Shown here one piece after another: positions 30,967 through 39,563 of a stretch of DNA of 42,703 bases; position 1 is the first letter of the stretch, and every line of letters begins with the position of its first letter. The position numbers and the translations under genes are program-made. Below the pieces are notes generated by a model. The model saw nothing but the letters and a program-made list of their open reading frames with translations, searched no databases and was not told where the DNA came from. Source of the stretch: a virus; the IMG/VR virus record IMGVR_UViG_3300046004_001717, positions 1 to 42,703 of that record; one strand, given 5' to 3'.

Positions 30967-31288
30967 GGGATATATTCAAAAAACTATCATTACATACCTG
31001 AAAGGCCTTCCAAAGTGTACGATGATTAACATTGTTGGTCATCCTAACCAGGAAAAAGGTATAGCTGACATTCTGGTCTGTTACCGGAGTAAATACATTG
31101 CTCTGGAAGTAAAACAGCATTATGGTGAACTACGTATGTTACAACGACTCTTCCTAAGACGTGTACGTCGAGCGGAAGGAATTGGAGAAATAGTATATGA
31201 CATCGAAATCGTCAAACGAATCATCGGGTGCATTGACGCAGGAAGAACTTGGCAACCTGTCTCAGACCTCGGCCTTAAAGCTGCCTAG
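30956..31288 (+). CDS. VRR-NUC domain nuclease
   Basis: 110 residues (ATG 30956; ATG 30959 is equally possible), overlapping the polymerase stop. GHPNQEKGIADILVCYRSKYIALEVKQHYGELRMLQRLFLRRVRRAEG matches the VRR-NUC fold with the catalytic D of GIADIL, the ExK of ALEVK, and the Q of the following helix. Such phage proteins are Holliday-junction-type or structure-specific nucleases acting with the replication machinery. The C-terminal segment after residue 80 is also coding in another frame for the next gene. Confidence 0.85.
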   Translation: MMGEGYIQKTIITYLKGLPKCTMINIVGHPNQEKGIADILVCYRSKYIALEVKQHYGELRMLQRLFLRRVRRAEGIGEIVYDIEIVKRIIGCIDAGRTWQPVSDLGLKAA

Positions 31289-32117
31289 CAACCAGTTTTC
31301 AATGACTGTAGATGGTAAGGAGTTTCACCTTGGATATTCTCGTATATCTAAGTTTCTGGATTGTCCTTACCAGTATAAACGGAGTTATGAGGATGGTATC
31401 CGTAAACCCAGTGGCACTCCCATGCGGAGAGGAACAGCCTATCATAACACTCTGGAAGGTCTACTAAACTATAAAATTAACACAGAGGGTGAGCTTTACC
31501 CACTGGCAAAAGCTGAGAAGTTTGCATTGAAAAATGCCAAAAAGGAAGACCTCACTGAAGCTGAATCTATAAAAGTGGTTGAAGCTGTTCGGTTCTATTA
31601 TAAGGAACTTTACCCTTTTCATAACCCGGTCTCTGTTGAAGAGCCATTTGACTTCATAAAAGGTGGTATTCGATTTACAGGCAGAATCGACCTTTTAGAC
31701 CAGTCTACTCCGGGACTTGTGGAAGTTATTGACCATAAGTTCTCGTATGATACATGGGCTGATGCCAGAGCACAATATGGTATACAGCCCATGGTTTATC
31801 AATGGGCATGGGAAGAAGAGCTTAAACATAAATACCCAGACCTAAAGTATGGTGGTTTCGCGTATAATATTATAAGGCTGTTCCCTACACCTGTTATTCA
31901 GACCATACGAATAAAAACAGTCCCCAAGGATAAGTCAGAGTGGTGGGCTAAACAGATACAACAGATAGCTGAGTGTATGGTGCATGGTTTCTACTATGCA
32001 AATGCCGGGGCCAATACCTGTAAATGGTGTGACCATAAGACTGACTGTAAGCCCTGTGTCTACTCCATAAAAGTGACCAAGACCGGGGATATAGATTCTA
32101 CAGAAACCGAGGATTAA
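31197..32117 (+). CDS. PD-(D/E)XK nuclease, Cas4/RecB-like with C-terminal Cys cluster
   Basis: 306 residues. GYSRISKFLDCPYQYKRSY (about residues 45-63) has the first Cys and the QYKRSY helix of RecB/Cas4 nucleases, RRGTAYHNTLEGLL is motif I, and FTGRIDLLD plus VEVIDHKFS are the D and ExK motif with the metal site. YGIQPMVYQWAW is the Q/Y helix. CKWCDHKTDCKPC at the C-terminus completes the four-Cys [4Fe-4S] pattern. ATG 31197 has GGAG upstream and gives a 92-base overlap with the VRR-NUC gene; a later ATG at 31302 lacks a ribosome site. It processes DNA ends in recombination or replication. Confidence 0.88.
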   Translation: MTSKSSNESSGALTQEELGNLSQTSALKLPSNQFSMTVDGKEFHLGYSRISKFLDCPYQYKRSYEDGIRKPSGTPMRRGTAYHNTLEGLLNYKINTEGELYPLAKAEKFALKNAKKEDLTEAESIKVVEAVRFYYKELYPFHNPVSVEEPFDFIKGGIRFTGRIDLLDQSTPGLVEVIDHKFSYDTWADARAQYGIQPMVYQWAWEEELKHKYPDLKYGGFAYNIIRLFPTPVIQTIRIKTVPKDKSEWWAKQIQQIAECMVHGFYYANAGANTCKWCDHKTDCKPCVYSIKVTKTGDIDSTETED

Positions 32118-32119
32118 AG

Positions 32120-34081
32120 TTGGATAAGTTTAGATTGACAACAGAGTTCCTATCACAATATAAAGACCGTAAACCTCCATTTGGGTTCAATGGCCTTGGG
32201 GCATTGGTTTATGAAAGAACCTACTCCAGAGTCAAAGACGATGGTGTTAATGAGCAATGGTGGGAAACTATTGCCAGAGTTGTAGAAGGTTGCTACAACA
32301 TGCAGAAAAGGCATATAGAGCATAATGGGCTTGGTTGGAATCCTCAGAAAGCTCAGAAGTCAGCTCAGGAAATGTATGATCGTATGTGGTCTATGAAGTT
32401 TCTCCCTCCAGGAAGAGGTCTCTGGGCTATGGGTTCTACCATAACAGAGGAAAGAGAATGCTTTGCTGCTCTGAATAACTGCGGATTTGTATCTACCAGG
32501 GACATTGCTCAGGACTTTGCAAAGCCATTTACATTCCTGATGGATGCTTCCATGCTGGGATGTGGTGTTGGTTTCGATACATTAGGTGCTGGTATAATCA
32601 GTCTCCGGGAACCTAAGCCAGTTCATGAAGAGTTTATTATACCTGACTCCCGAGAAGGATGGGTTGACTCAGTAGGAAAGCTTCTAAAGTCGTATGCTAA
32701 GGGTGGGCCTACTATGACTTTTGATTACTCTCTTATTCGTGCAAGAGGTCTGCCCATTAAGGGATTTGGAGGCACAGCATCTGGCCCTGAACCTTTGGAA
32801 GCTTTACATGAGGGTCTTAGGCTTATTCTAAATAGAGCTATCCATACCTCTGTATCAAAACGTACAATAACCGATATAATGAATATGATCGGGTGTTGTG
32901 TGGTTGCTGGTAATGTTCGTAGAACTGCGGAACTTGCCATGGATACTGGTATCGATCTGGAATTTCTGGAGCTAAAAAACTATGAGGTCAACCCAGATCG
33001 TATGGCTTATGGATGGTCATCGAATAACTCCATCAATATAAAGATTGGTTCCGATTATGCTATTCCAGCAAGTTTCACCCAAAGTAACGGTGAACCTGGA
33101 TATATATGGATGGAGAATGCCAAGACCTATTCTCGAATGAACAATGGGGCAGACTATAAAGATGCAAAGGCTGATGGGCCAAATCCTTGTGGTGAACAGA
33201 CCCTGGAATCCTATGAACTCTGCTGTCTTGTAGAGACATTCCCTCATCGTTGTGAGAGTCTATCAGACTATCAGAGAACTCTCAAGTTTGCATACCTCTA
33301 TGCAAAGACAGTTACCCTGGGTAAAACTCACTGGGCAGAGACAAACAGAATCCTCCTGCGGAATAGACGTATTGGATGCAGTATGTCGGGTATAGCTCAG
33401 TTTGTTACTGTAAAAGGTATCAATACTCTCCGAGAATGGTGTGAAGAGGGCTATAAAACTCTGCAGTATTATGACAAGGTATATGCTGATTGGTTATGCA
33501 TTCCGAAGTCAATTAAACTTACTTCAGTGAAACCCTCGGGCACAGTTTCCTTGCTTGCAGGAGCTACACCGGGCATCCACTATCCTGAGAGTAGATGGTA
33601 TCTAAGACGGGTTAGACTTGCTCTTGGTTCACCCCTGGTAAAGCCACTACAAGAGGCAGGGTATATAATTGAACCTTGTGTGGGTCAAGAAGACTCTACC
33701 GTGGTTGTTGCCATTCCTGTAAAGATTCATGAACCTATGAGAACCTTGAGACAGGTTACCATGTGGGAACAGCTTGAAATGGCAGCATTTATGCAGAGAT
33801 ACTGGGCTGATAATCAGGTATCTGTTACTATAACTTTTGACCCAGAGACTGAAGGGTCACACATTGCAAATGCCTTGAACTTCTACCAGTATCGACTAAA
33901 GGGAGTTAGCTTCTTACCCCGATTGGCAAAGGGAGCATTTGCTCAGATGCCATATGAAGAGATTACTGAAGAGGTCTACAATGAACTGGCCTATAAACTC
34001 AGTGACCTAGACTTCGATACAGTCAAAGGTAATAAAGCAGAGGTCGAAAGATTCTGTGATGGAGAGGCATGTGTGCTCTAA
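32120..34081 (+). CDS. nrdJ: Class II (adenosylcobalamin-dependent) ribonucleotide reductase, monomeric
   Basis: 653 residues with a TTG start behind GAGG. All five functional cysteines of the monomeric reductase are present with family spacing: Cys121 in NNCGFVST, Cys357 in NPCGEQ and Cys368 eleven residues later (as C408/C419 of the Lactobacillus enzyme), and Cys646/Cys651 in the C-terminal CDGEACVL. FMDASMLGCGVGFDT and KPSGTVSLLAGATPGIH are family signatures. It reduces ribonucleoside triphosphates with adenosylcobalamin instead of oxygen, so the phage needs host B12. Slightly shorter than the 739-residue Lactobacillus protein. The dNMP kinase follows. Confidence 0.95.
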   Translation: MDKFRLTTEFLSQYKDRKPPFGFNGLGALVYERTYSRVKDDGVNEQWWETIARVVEGCYNMQKRHIEHNGLGWNPQKAQKSAQEMYDRMWSMKFLPPGRGLWAMGSTITEERECFAALNNCGFVSTRDIAQDFAKPFTFLMDASMLGCGVGFDTLGAGIISLREPKPVHEEFIIPDSREGWVDSVGKLLKSYAKGGPTMTFDYSLIRARGLPIKGFGGTASGPEPLEALHEGLRLILNRAIHTSVSKRTITDIMNMIGCCVVAGNVRRTAELAMDTGIDLEFLELKNYEVNPDRMAYGWSSNNSINIKIGSDYAIPASFTQSNGEPGYIWMENAKTYSRMNNGADYKDAKADGPNPCGEQTLESYELCCLVETFPHRCESLSDYQRTLKFAYLYAKTVTLGKTHWAETNRILLRNRRIGCSMSGIAQFVTVKGINTLREWCEEGYKTLQYYDKVYADWLCIPKSIKLTSVKPSGTVSLLAGATPGIHYPESRWYLRRVRLALGSPLVKPLQEAGYIIEPCVGQEDSTVVVAIPVKIHEPMRTLRQVTMWEQLEMAAFMQRYWADNQVSVTITFDPETEGSHIANALNFYQYRLKGVSFLPRLAKGAFAQMPYEEITEEVYNELAYKLSDLDFDTVKGNKAEVERFCDGEACVL

Positions 34082-34650
34082 TGGCTATACTAATCGGAGT
34101 CTGTGGAAGTATGCAGCATGGAAAAGATACTGTTGCTGAGCTACTTATGCAAGTAGCAGTAGAGCATAAGCTGTGGCCCGTTCGGAGGGCCATGGCAGAC
34201 CCTCTAAAAGAGGAAGTTGCTCATTATCTGTCACCTATAATGGGGATTGGTGAGTTTGAACTTAGCCAGATGATGAATACCCCTGGTAAAAAAGAACGAT
34301 TCAGACTTATAATGCAATGGTGGGGTACTGAGTTCCGAAGAGTTGATGACCCCTACTACTGGGTTAAAAAAATGGTAGAGTGGATTAATGCTTATACCAC
34401 TGCAGGTGATAATAAAGTTATTATGATACCAGATGCTCGTTTTACAAATGAGTTAAAACTTGTGCAACTCCAGGGTGGGTATCTGATAAAAGTGGTTCGA
34501 CCTGGGTTTGATTCTAATAGTAATCATGCCTCTGAGCAAGAATGGCAGAGTTTCCAGGATTGGAATAGTGTTATAATCAATGATGGCACTCTCGATCAGT
34601 TGAGAGCTAAAGTGATTGCCACATATCATGAGCTTGGGATAGGTAAATGA
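34081..34650 (+). CDS. Deoxynucleoside monophosphate kinase (phage dNMP kinase)
   Basis: 189 residues from ATG 34081, which overlaps the nrdJ stop; ATG 34069, four codons earlier, is equally close to the GGAGAGG sequence. LIGVCGSMQHGKDTVAELL is a P-loop (GxxxxGKDT). ADPLKEEVAHYL is the conserved second helix, QWWGTEFRRVDDPYYWVKKM is the typical 'q.lGte..R.....W' segment, and IMIPDARFTNEL is the DvRfxNE motif. This set defines T4 gene 1-like and related phage dNMP kinases. It converts dNMPs to dNDPs, joining dUTPase, ThyX and NrdJ in one precursor pathway. Confidence 0.9.
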   Translation: MAILIGVCGSMQHGKDTVAELLMQVAVEHKLWPVRRAMADPLKEEVAHYLSPIMGIGEFELSQMMNTPGKKERFRLIMQWWGTEFRRVDDPYYWVKKMVEWINAYTTAGDNKVIMIPDARFTNELKLVQLQGGYLIKVVRPGFDSNSNHASEQEWQSFQDWNSVIINDGTLDQLRAKVIATYHELGIGK

Positions 34651-35063
34651 AAGTAATTCTGCCATACAATGCAATGGTCATAGCTAATGGGGACTTCTTT
34701 GTAGAAGGTCTTAAAGCTGGAGATACTGTTCGTGGATATCACTATAATGAAAAAAAGATAGTTAATATGGTTCTAACCTCAGCTACTAGATTAGCAGATA
34801 CAGAGTCTATTCATGTAAAGTGTACTGGGGGTAAAACTTATACATTCAGCAGAGAAACCAAGGTTTTATCCATGGGTGGTTCATCAAAGTGTTATGCAGT
34901 TCCATTTTTAATGGGAGTATGCACAAAGAACCCAAGAATCCAAAATACATTCCCCATAGTCACAGCAGATCGAGATATTCTAGTTCCTACCTATGAGCTG
35001 GAATGGGAAAATGATAATTATTATTTAGAGGCAGAGGGTATATTAGTTGGCAGCTCAAGGTAA
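34647..35063 (+). CDS. Hint/intein-like domain protein upstream of terminase
   Basis: 138 residues; the ATG overlaps the upstream stop. The arrangement recalls a Hint fold: AMVIANGDFFVEGLKAGDTV resembles intein block A ('...V.t.dG...i.dlk.GD.V') without a Cys nucleophile, GGKTYTFSRETKVLS resembles block B but has Thr where the block B His is expected, and TYELEWENDNYYLEAEGILVGSS resembles block F/G ('v.nl.vedn.nyyaeGilvHNs') with GlySer in place of His-Asn. This would be a free-standing Hint domain with all catalytic residues lost. The overlapping terminase starts within its last codons. The similarity is visual only. Confidence 0.5.
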   Translation: MKVILPYNAMVIANGDFFVEGLKAGDTVRGYHYNEKKIVNMVLTSATRLADTESIHVKCTGGKTYTFSRETKVLSMGGSSKCYAVPFLMGVCTKNPRIQNTFPIVTADRDILVPTYELEWENDNYYLEAEGILVGSSR

Positions 35064-36657
35064 AGATGTAATTGCAAAACTTGTTAAAATGTTTCTACAT
35101 GACCCAACTGGAGCAAAAACTCTGGCTGATAAACTTGGGATATGGGAACAGCTAAGTTCTACAGTACTTAAACCAGTTCATATGAGACTATGCAGAATGG
35201 ATGTGAACTGGTTTATTGAGTATGTATCTCAAGACCCAGAAACGTTACTTTACCTTAAACAGCAACCATTCCATAAAGAATGGCAACAAATGATATCAGA
35301 CTTCGATAGAGTTCTGATAGCTGCCCCCAGAGGTCATGGAAAGTCTGTTCAGCTTGTTGGTAGATTAGTCTGGGAACTTGGAAATAACCATAACCTCAGA
35401 ATAAAGATCATTGGTTCCTCCGATGACAAGTCTAAAGAAATTCTGGGTCTTGCCCGAGAACTTATATCAAAGTCTGAAAGAGTCAAAGCAGTATTTCCTG
35501 ATCTGGTTGTTGACTATGATCGTGGAGATACCCAGACTAAGTTCTTTGTTGTTCGTGACATACCACAAAGAGACCCTTCAGTTGAAGCTTCTGGTGTTCT
35601 ATCAACTGGAGCTGGAGGTCGTGCTGACTTACTGGTTTGTGATGACGTAGTTGATCTCAAGAACTCAGTTATTAACCCAGCTCAGAGAGAACAAGTTATT
35701 AAGGCTATAAAAGAAACCTGGTTCTCATTGGTCTCTTCCACAGGAACAATTGTATGGATATGCACTCCTTATCATATTGCAGACTGTACACATGACCTGA
35801 AGAATACCGGGGCTTTCCATATATGGTGGACTCCTGCTATTCGATATCAAATTGAGTATGATGAATCAGGTAACACTGTAATTGACCCTATTACTGGGAA
35901 TGCTAAAGTTGAAAAAACAATCCTTTGGCCCGATAAATGGAGTGAAGAGAAACTTGAGTCCCGGAGACAGGAGCTTGGTGAACGTGCATTTACCAGACAG
36001 TATCTACTGGATGCTATGTCCGATGAAGAAAGAACATTCCCTGAGTATGCTCTGGCAAGAAGTTTCGATGTAATGTTAGCTGATATTGGTGATGGTGTCC
36101 GGGATAATTGGCCTACCTATGGAGGAGTTGACCTTGCTTCTGCCCTTGGTAAGAAAAATGCATACTCGGTTGTATGGACTATAGCTAAATGTCCTGAAAA
36201 TGGTAAACTATATCTGAAAGAACTCTGGAGACAGAGAATACAGTTCAATGGAATCATGGAAGAAGTAAAGAACCAATGTAAAAGACATCGATGGAGACTT
36301 GCTTATGTTGAGAACAATGCATTCCAGCAAGCAGTTATTGATGCCCTTGAAGCTGAGGATAAATCTTTACCAATTGCAGGTTTCACAACTGGTGCATATA
36401 ATAAAAAGCATGAGGAAGTTGGGTTACCGGGTCTTAATATTGCCTTTGAAAAAGGGTTATTTGCTATCCCGGCAGCTAAGTTTCCTTTGGCAGCAGACAA
36501 TACAAGTCTACTGGCAATATTTATGGGAGAGCTTAGAGCACATCCGGGTGGAGAGTTCTCAGATACGATCATGGCTCTATGGTTTGCTTATAGAGCAGCT
36601 ATCGAATGTGGTAGTGACTTTGAAGACGCTTATGCAGAAGCTGTTGCAGCAGCATAA
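35047..36657 (+). CDS. terL: Terminase large subunit (DNA packaging ATPase-nuclease)
   Basis: 536 residues starting at TTG 35047, with GAGGG about 8 bases upstream; the next Met would cut into the fold. IAAPRGHGKS (residues 91-100) is Walker A of the packaging ATPase, and DLLVCDDVVD (about residues 194-203) is Walker B with the catalytic acid. WICTPYH is the coupling motif C. The RNase H-like nuclease follows with YGGVDLAS (first metal Asp), YVENNAFQQAVI, and HPGGEFSDTIMALW with the last Asp. It pumps DNA into the prohead through the portal, which is encoded next. A small terminase gene is not adjacent. Confidence 0.95.
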   Translation: MAAQGKDVIAKLVKMFLHDPTGAKTLADKLGIWEQLSSTVLKPVHMRLCRMDVNWFIEYVSQDPETLLYLKQQPFHKEWQQMISDFDRVLIAAPRGHGKSVQLVGRLVWELGNNHNLRIKIIGSSDDKSKEILGLARELISKSERVKAVFPDLVVDYDRGDTQTKFFVVRDIPQRDPSVEASGVLSTGAGGRADLLVCDDVVDLKNSVINPAQREQVIKAIKETWFSLVSSTGTIVWICTPYHIADCTHDLKNTGAFHIWWTPAIRYQIEYDESGNTVIDPITGNAKVEKTILWPDKWSEEKLESRRQELGERAFTRQYLLDAMSDEERTFPEYALARSFDVMLADIGDGVRDNWPTYGGVDLASALGKKNAYSVVWTIAKCPENGKLYLKELWRQRIQFNGIMEEVKNQCKRHRWRLAYVENNAFQQAVIDALEAEDKSLPIAGFTTGAYNKKHEEVGLPGLNIAFEKGLFAIPAAKFPLAADNTSLLAIFMGELRAHPGGEFSDTIMALWFAYRAAIECGSDFEDAYAEAVAAA

Positions 36658-36674
36658 TTAAGGACAGGACTACA

Positions 36675-38426
36675 ATGGGGATATTTAACTTCACCGACAA
36701 TGGAAAAGGACGAACTCCAGCTCCCTCCTGGGCAAAAAAGATTGGTAAATCTATAGCCAATCTTTTTGACTTAGAGGTAGGCACTCAGCCTGTTGCCTGG
36801 ATTGGTAACAAAGAAACAGTCACAGATAGCAATGCAAGTACTGGAAGCTCTGTGCTCATGCCTGATCTGTGGAGAATATTCAATGATCGTAGAAGTGTAT
36901 ACCTCGATATTGAACGTATGATTGCAGAGGATGAGCTTGTTTCTACAGCTATCGATATTGTTTCTGATAGATGTATAGGTAATGCAGATGCCCGGCAGTC
37001 ATTCAAAAAACGAGGTAAACGAACAGCTTTTGCTGTGTCCTCGGATAGAGAAGACGTAAAGAAAATTCTGGATGCCCTGAATCTCAGAATTGATATCGAG
37101 GATACCATATGGCAGATAATTCATGAGTTTTTCCCTCATGGAAATTGCTTTAGAGAAGTCATTATTGATAAACAATTGATGATGATTAAGGGATTCAAGC
37201 AAACTGTTTCATATCAGATATGGCCTAAGACTAATGACCATGGAGATAAACTTCCTGGATGGTTGGTTGTAACTGATAAAGATGTAACCAACCAAGGTGG
37301 TAAAGAGCTTGAAGAATGGCAGATAGTTCCATTTATCTATGGTGCCAAAAAAGGATTTTTATCAGTTGCACCATTAGCATCTGCCAGAAGAAACTGGCAA
37401 AGGCTATCTAAAATGGAAGACGGAATGGCTGTTGCCCGTCTTGTTCGAGCTTACGATAAGATAGTGCATAAAATCCCGATTAAGACAGAATGGACTCGGG
37501 ATGAGATTATGTCAACCATTAAACGCTATAAGGATGCTATAACCAAACGTAAACTCCAGGCATCAGATGGCTCTTTAATGAATACTGATAACCCTCTGGA
37601 TGTTCAGACAGACTTCTACCTCCCAGACGATGGTTCTGGAAAAGGTGGAGTTAATATGCTTACAGCAAACAATACCCAGTTAGGTAACCTGAATGACGTT
37701 ATCTACCACAGGGAAAAGTTAGTTTGTCGGCTGAAAGTTCCTATTAGTTATCTGCAGTTAATGACAGCTCAGAAAACCCATGTAAGTGGAACTGGGATGT
37801 CCGATGCAGATATTGCATTCGCATATACCCTTCAGCGTGTTCAGGACATCCTTGTTAGTGGTCTTGAACGTTTGTATGACCTGGAACTCATGCTTAATGG
37901 CATAGGCCCTGAAGAAGGTCTCTATACCATTGAGTTAGCTCCTATATCTACTCAGGATAGAGTTGAGGATGCTAATATTGAACTGACTTATGCTCAGGCA
38001 GCAGTCTACTTCGTTGAAGCCTTTGGAGCACTTCCTGCAGACCTCCTGGCAGACAAATTCATGCAGCTTAACCATGAACAGCAGGATATGATGAATGCAT
38101 TCCTCAGTGCTGATGCTAAAAAGATAATGGATGCAAAAGTTAAGACTATTGAGAATGAAGCTATTGTCCCTAAAGCTCCTTCTCCAGGAAGTGGCAATCA
38201 GAATAAATCCAGAGCTGCCAGAAGCTCTGAACAAGTGGGTAAAAAGCAGAGTGTTAGCTTAGATTCTCTGGTAGATATCATGTATGCAGTATACAATGAT
38301 ATCTCTAATGACCTCCGTGAAGAAGGTCAGGACATACCTCCATTTAATGCTGCAGACCGTCTGGAAATTAGACAGAGCATTATCGATCAAATGACTGAAA
38401 GTGGAGAACTTAATGTTATTGCGTGA
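36675..38426 (+). CDS. Portal protein
   Basis: 583 residues; AAGGACAGGA lies upstream. RSVYLDIERMIAEDELVSTAIDIVSDRCI is the conserved N-terminal helix region of T4 gp20-type portals. ITKRKLQASDGSLMN and a loop with DFYLPDDGSGKGGVNMLTANNTQLGNLNDVIYHREKLVCRLKVPISYLQL carries the characteristic 'dfw.P...g.g..v..l..g..lg...dv.y....l...L.vP..r' segment. Twelve copies form the DNA channel at the capsid vertex and dock the terminase. The C-terminal 80 residues are charged and probably disordered. The start of the next gene lies inside its 3' end. Confidence 0.92.
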   Translation: MGIFNFTDNGKGRTPAPSWAKKIGKSIANLFDLEVGTQPVAWIGNKETVTDSNASTGSSVLMPDLWRIFNDRRSVYLDIERMIAEDELVSTAIDIVSDRCIGNADARQSFKKRGKRTAFAVSSDREDVKKILDALNLRIDIEDTIWQIIHEFFPHGNCFREVIIDKQLMMIKGFKQTVSYQIWPKTNDHGDKLPGWLVVTDKDVTNQGGKELEEWQIVPFIYGAKKGFLSVAPLASARRNWQRLSKMEDGMAVARLVRAYDKIVHKIPIKTEWTRDEIMSTIKRYKDAITKRKLQASDGSLMNTDNPLDVQTDFYLPDDGSGKGGVNMLTANNTQLGNLNDVIYHREKLVCRLKVPISYLQLMTAQKTHVSGTGMSDADIAFAYTLQRVQDILVSGLERLYDLELMLNGIGPEEGLYTIELAPISTQDRVEDANIELTYAQAAVYFVEAFGALPADLLADKFMQLNHEQQDMMNAFLSADAKKIMDAKVKTIENEAIVPKAPSPGSGNQNKSRAARSSEQVGKKQSVSLDSLVDIMYAVYNDISNDLREEGQDIPPFNAADRLEIRQSIIDQMTESGELNVIA

Positions 38427-38673
38427 AACTATAGCAGAACATAATGAGGATGCTATTCTGTTTGATGAATTTGAATCGGCTATTGTTGGGCTTGTTGAAA
38501 CTTTTGGCAAGCCCACTGTAGTCTGCTATGACAAAGAAAAGTGTATAAAGTTAATCCAAAAGTCTACCGGAGGCAAACGGGAAGAGGCAGAGGAATACTT
38601 CGAGTTTAACGTTATTGGTAGTTATCTGGGAGATAGTACACCTGTGTTCTTGACCTTAAACAAACATTTATGA
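38413..38673 (+). CDS. Conserved-looking small hypothetical protein
   Basis: 86 residues from ATG 38413, with GGAG 6 bases upstream, overlapping the portal stop. The pattern DAILFDEFESAIVGLVETFGKPTVVCYDKEKCIKLI then EEAEEYFEFNVIGSYLGDSTPVFL resembles short phage proteins I have seen with the 'EA.e.feyNv.gay.Ge.TPvF' ending and no assigned function. No membrane segment. Its position between portal and a methyltransferase gives no clear clue. Confidence 0.72.
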   Translation: MLLRETIAEHNEDAILFDEFESAIVGLVETFGKPTVVCYDKEKCIKLIQKSTGGKREEAEEYFEFNVIGSYLGDSTPVFLTLNKHL

Positions 38674-39452
38674 TTAAGCTAGTATCAATGGATTGTATCG
38701 ATGGGCTTTACAGCCTAAAACCTAACAGTTATGATGTAATTGTTACCTCACCCCCATACAATCTGGGCATAGATTATAGTTGTAGCTATGATGATTCTAT
38801 GCCCAGAGCTGATTATCTCAAGTGGATACATGAAGTTTGCACTGCTATGTATTCTGCCTTATCAGATTCCGGGTCATTATTCCTGAATGTTGGCTCTAAG
38901 CCTACTGACCCATGCATACCATTCGATGTATTAGGAATGATGCTAACCCAATTCAAATTACAGAATACCTTTCATTGGATAAAAAGTATCTCAGTAGATG
39001 ACAAAAGTTATGGACATTACAAACCGATAAATAGTCCCCGGTTTGTAAATGATTGCCATGAGTATATCTTTCATCTGACAAAGAATGGAGATGTCCCTCT
39101 CGATAGATTGGCAATCGGAGTTCCCTATGCTGATAAGTCAAATGAGAAAAGATGGGATACCGGGTCAATGGTCAGGTGCCGGGGCAATAACTGGTACATA
39201 CCATACCAGACAATTCAGAATCGAGATAATGATAGACCCCATCCTGCTACATTCCCAGTGGAAGTCCCGGAGATGTGTTTCCTGATACATGGGCTTGACC
39301 GGATTAAAAGAGCTTGTGACCCATTCGTTGGAATTGGTTCCAGTGCCATTGCAGCAAAAAAACTTGGGATACCAAAGTTTATTGGTATAGACTTAAATCC
39401 ACAATATATAGAAAAAGCACAAGAACTTGTTGACGGATATAAACCTGAATGA
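38670..39452 (+). CDS. Site-specific DNA methyltransferase (N6_N4_Mtase family, TSPPY type)
   Basis: 260 residues; ATG overlaps the upstream stop. VIVTSPPYNLGIDYS contains TSPPY, motif IV typical of N4-cytosine and some N6-adenine enzymes. CDPFVGIGSSAIAAKKLGIPKFIGIDLNPQYIEKAQ contains motif I (DPFxGxGSS) near the C-terminus, in the usual beta-class order. RPHPATFPVEVPEMCFLI is the intermediate motif. It modifies phage or host DNA at a short site that cannot be read here. Its location in the head-gene cluster, at the end of the transcription unit before the terminator, is unusual but known for phage orphan methyltransferases. Confidence 0.92.
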   Translation: MIKLVSMDCIDGLYSLKPNSYDVIVTSPPYNLGIDYSCSYDDSMPRADYLKWIHEVCTAMYSALSDSGSLFLNVGSKPTDPCIPFDVLGMMLTQFKLQNTFHWIKSISVDDKSYGHYKPINSPRFVNDCHEYIFHLTKNGDVPLDRLAIGVPYADKSNEKRWDTGSMVRCRGNNWYIPYQTIQNRDNDRPHPATFPVEVPEMCFLIHGLDRIKRACDPFVGIGSSAIAAKKLGIPKFIGIDLNPQYIEKAQELVDGYKPE

Positions 39453-39457
39453 TATAC
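39429..39457 (+). promoter_or_regulatory. Sigma70 promoter upstream of the terminator
   Basis: TTGACG (39429-39434), 17 bases, then TATACT (39452-39457): a near-consensus promoter located in the last codons of the methyltransferase gene. Transcription would start near 39464, only about 70 bases before the terminator, with no ORF of note between. Confidence 0.55.
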
Positions 39458-39497
39458 TAGGGTTGTCGTTGAGTATACGTATTGATCTCCATTATGG

Positions 39498-39535
39498 AAA
39501 GAGGGGTTAGCCTAAAAAGCTGACCTCTTTTTTTT
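39498..39535 (+). terminator. Rho-independent terminator
   Basis: GGTTAGC/GCTGACC stem extended by AAAGAGG with TCTTT through wobble pairs, loop CTAAAAA, followed by eight T (39528-39535). It closes the terminase-portal-methyltransferase unit ahead of the capsid gene. Confidence 0.85.
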
Positions 39536-39563
39536 ACATAGTAAATAGTTCAAAATAATTTTT

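Noticed and set aside
39187-39207. A sixth operator (ACTGGTACATACCATACCAGA) in the methyltransferase gene
   Set aside because: The half-sites are spaced differently and no -10 box lies 39 bases downstream; it is ordinary coding sequence.
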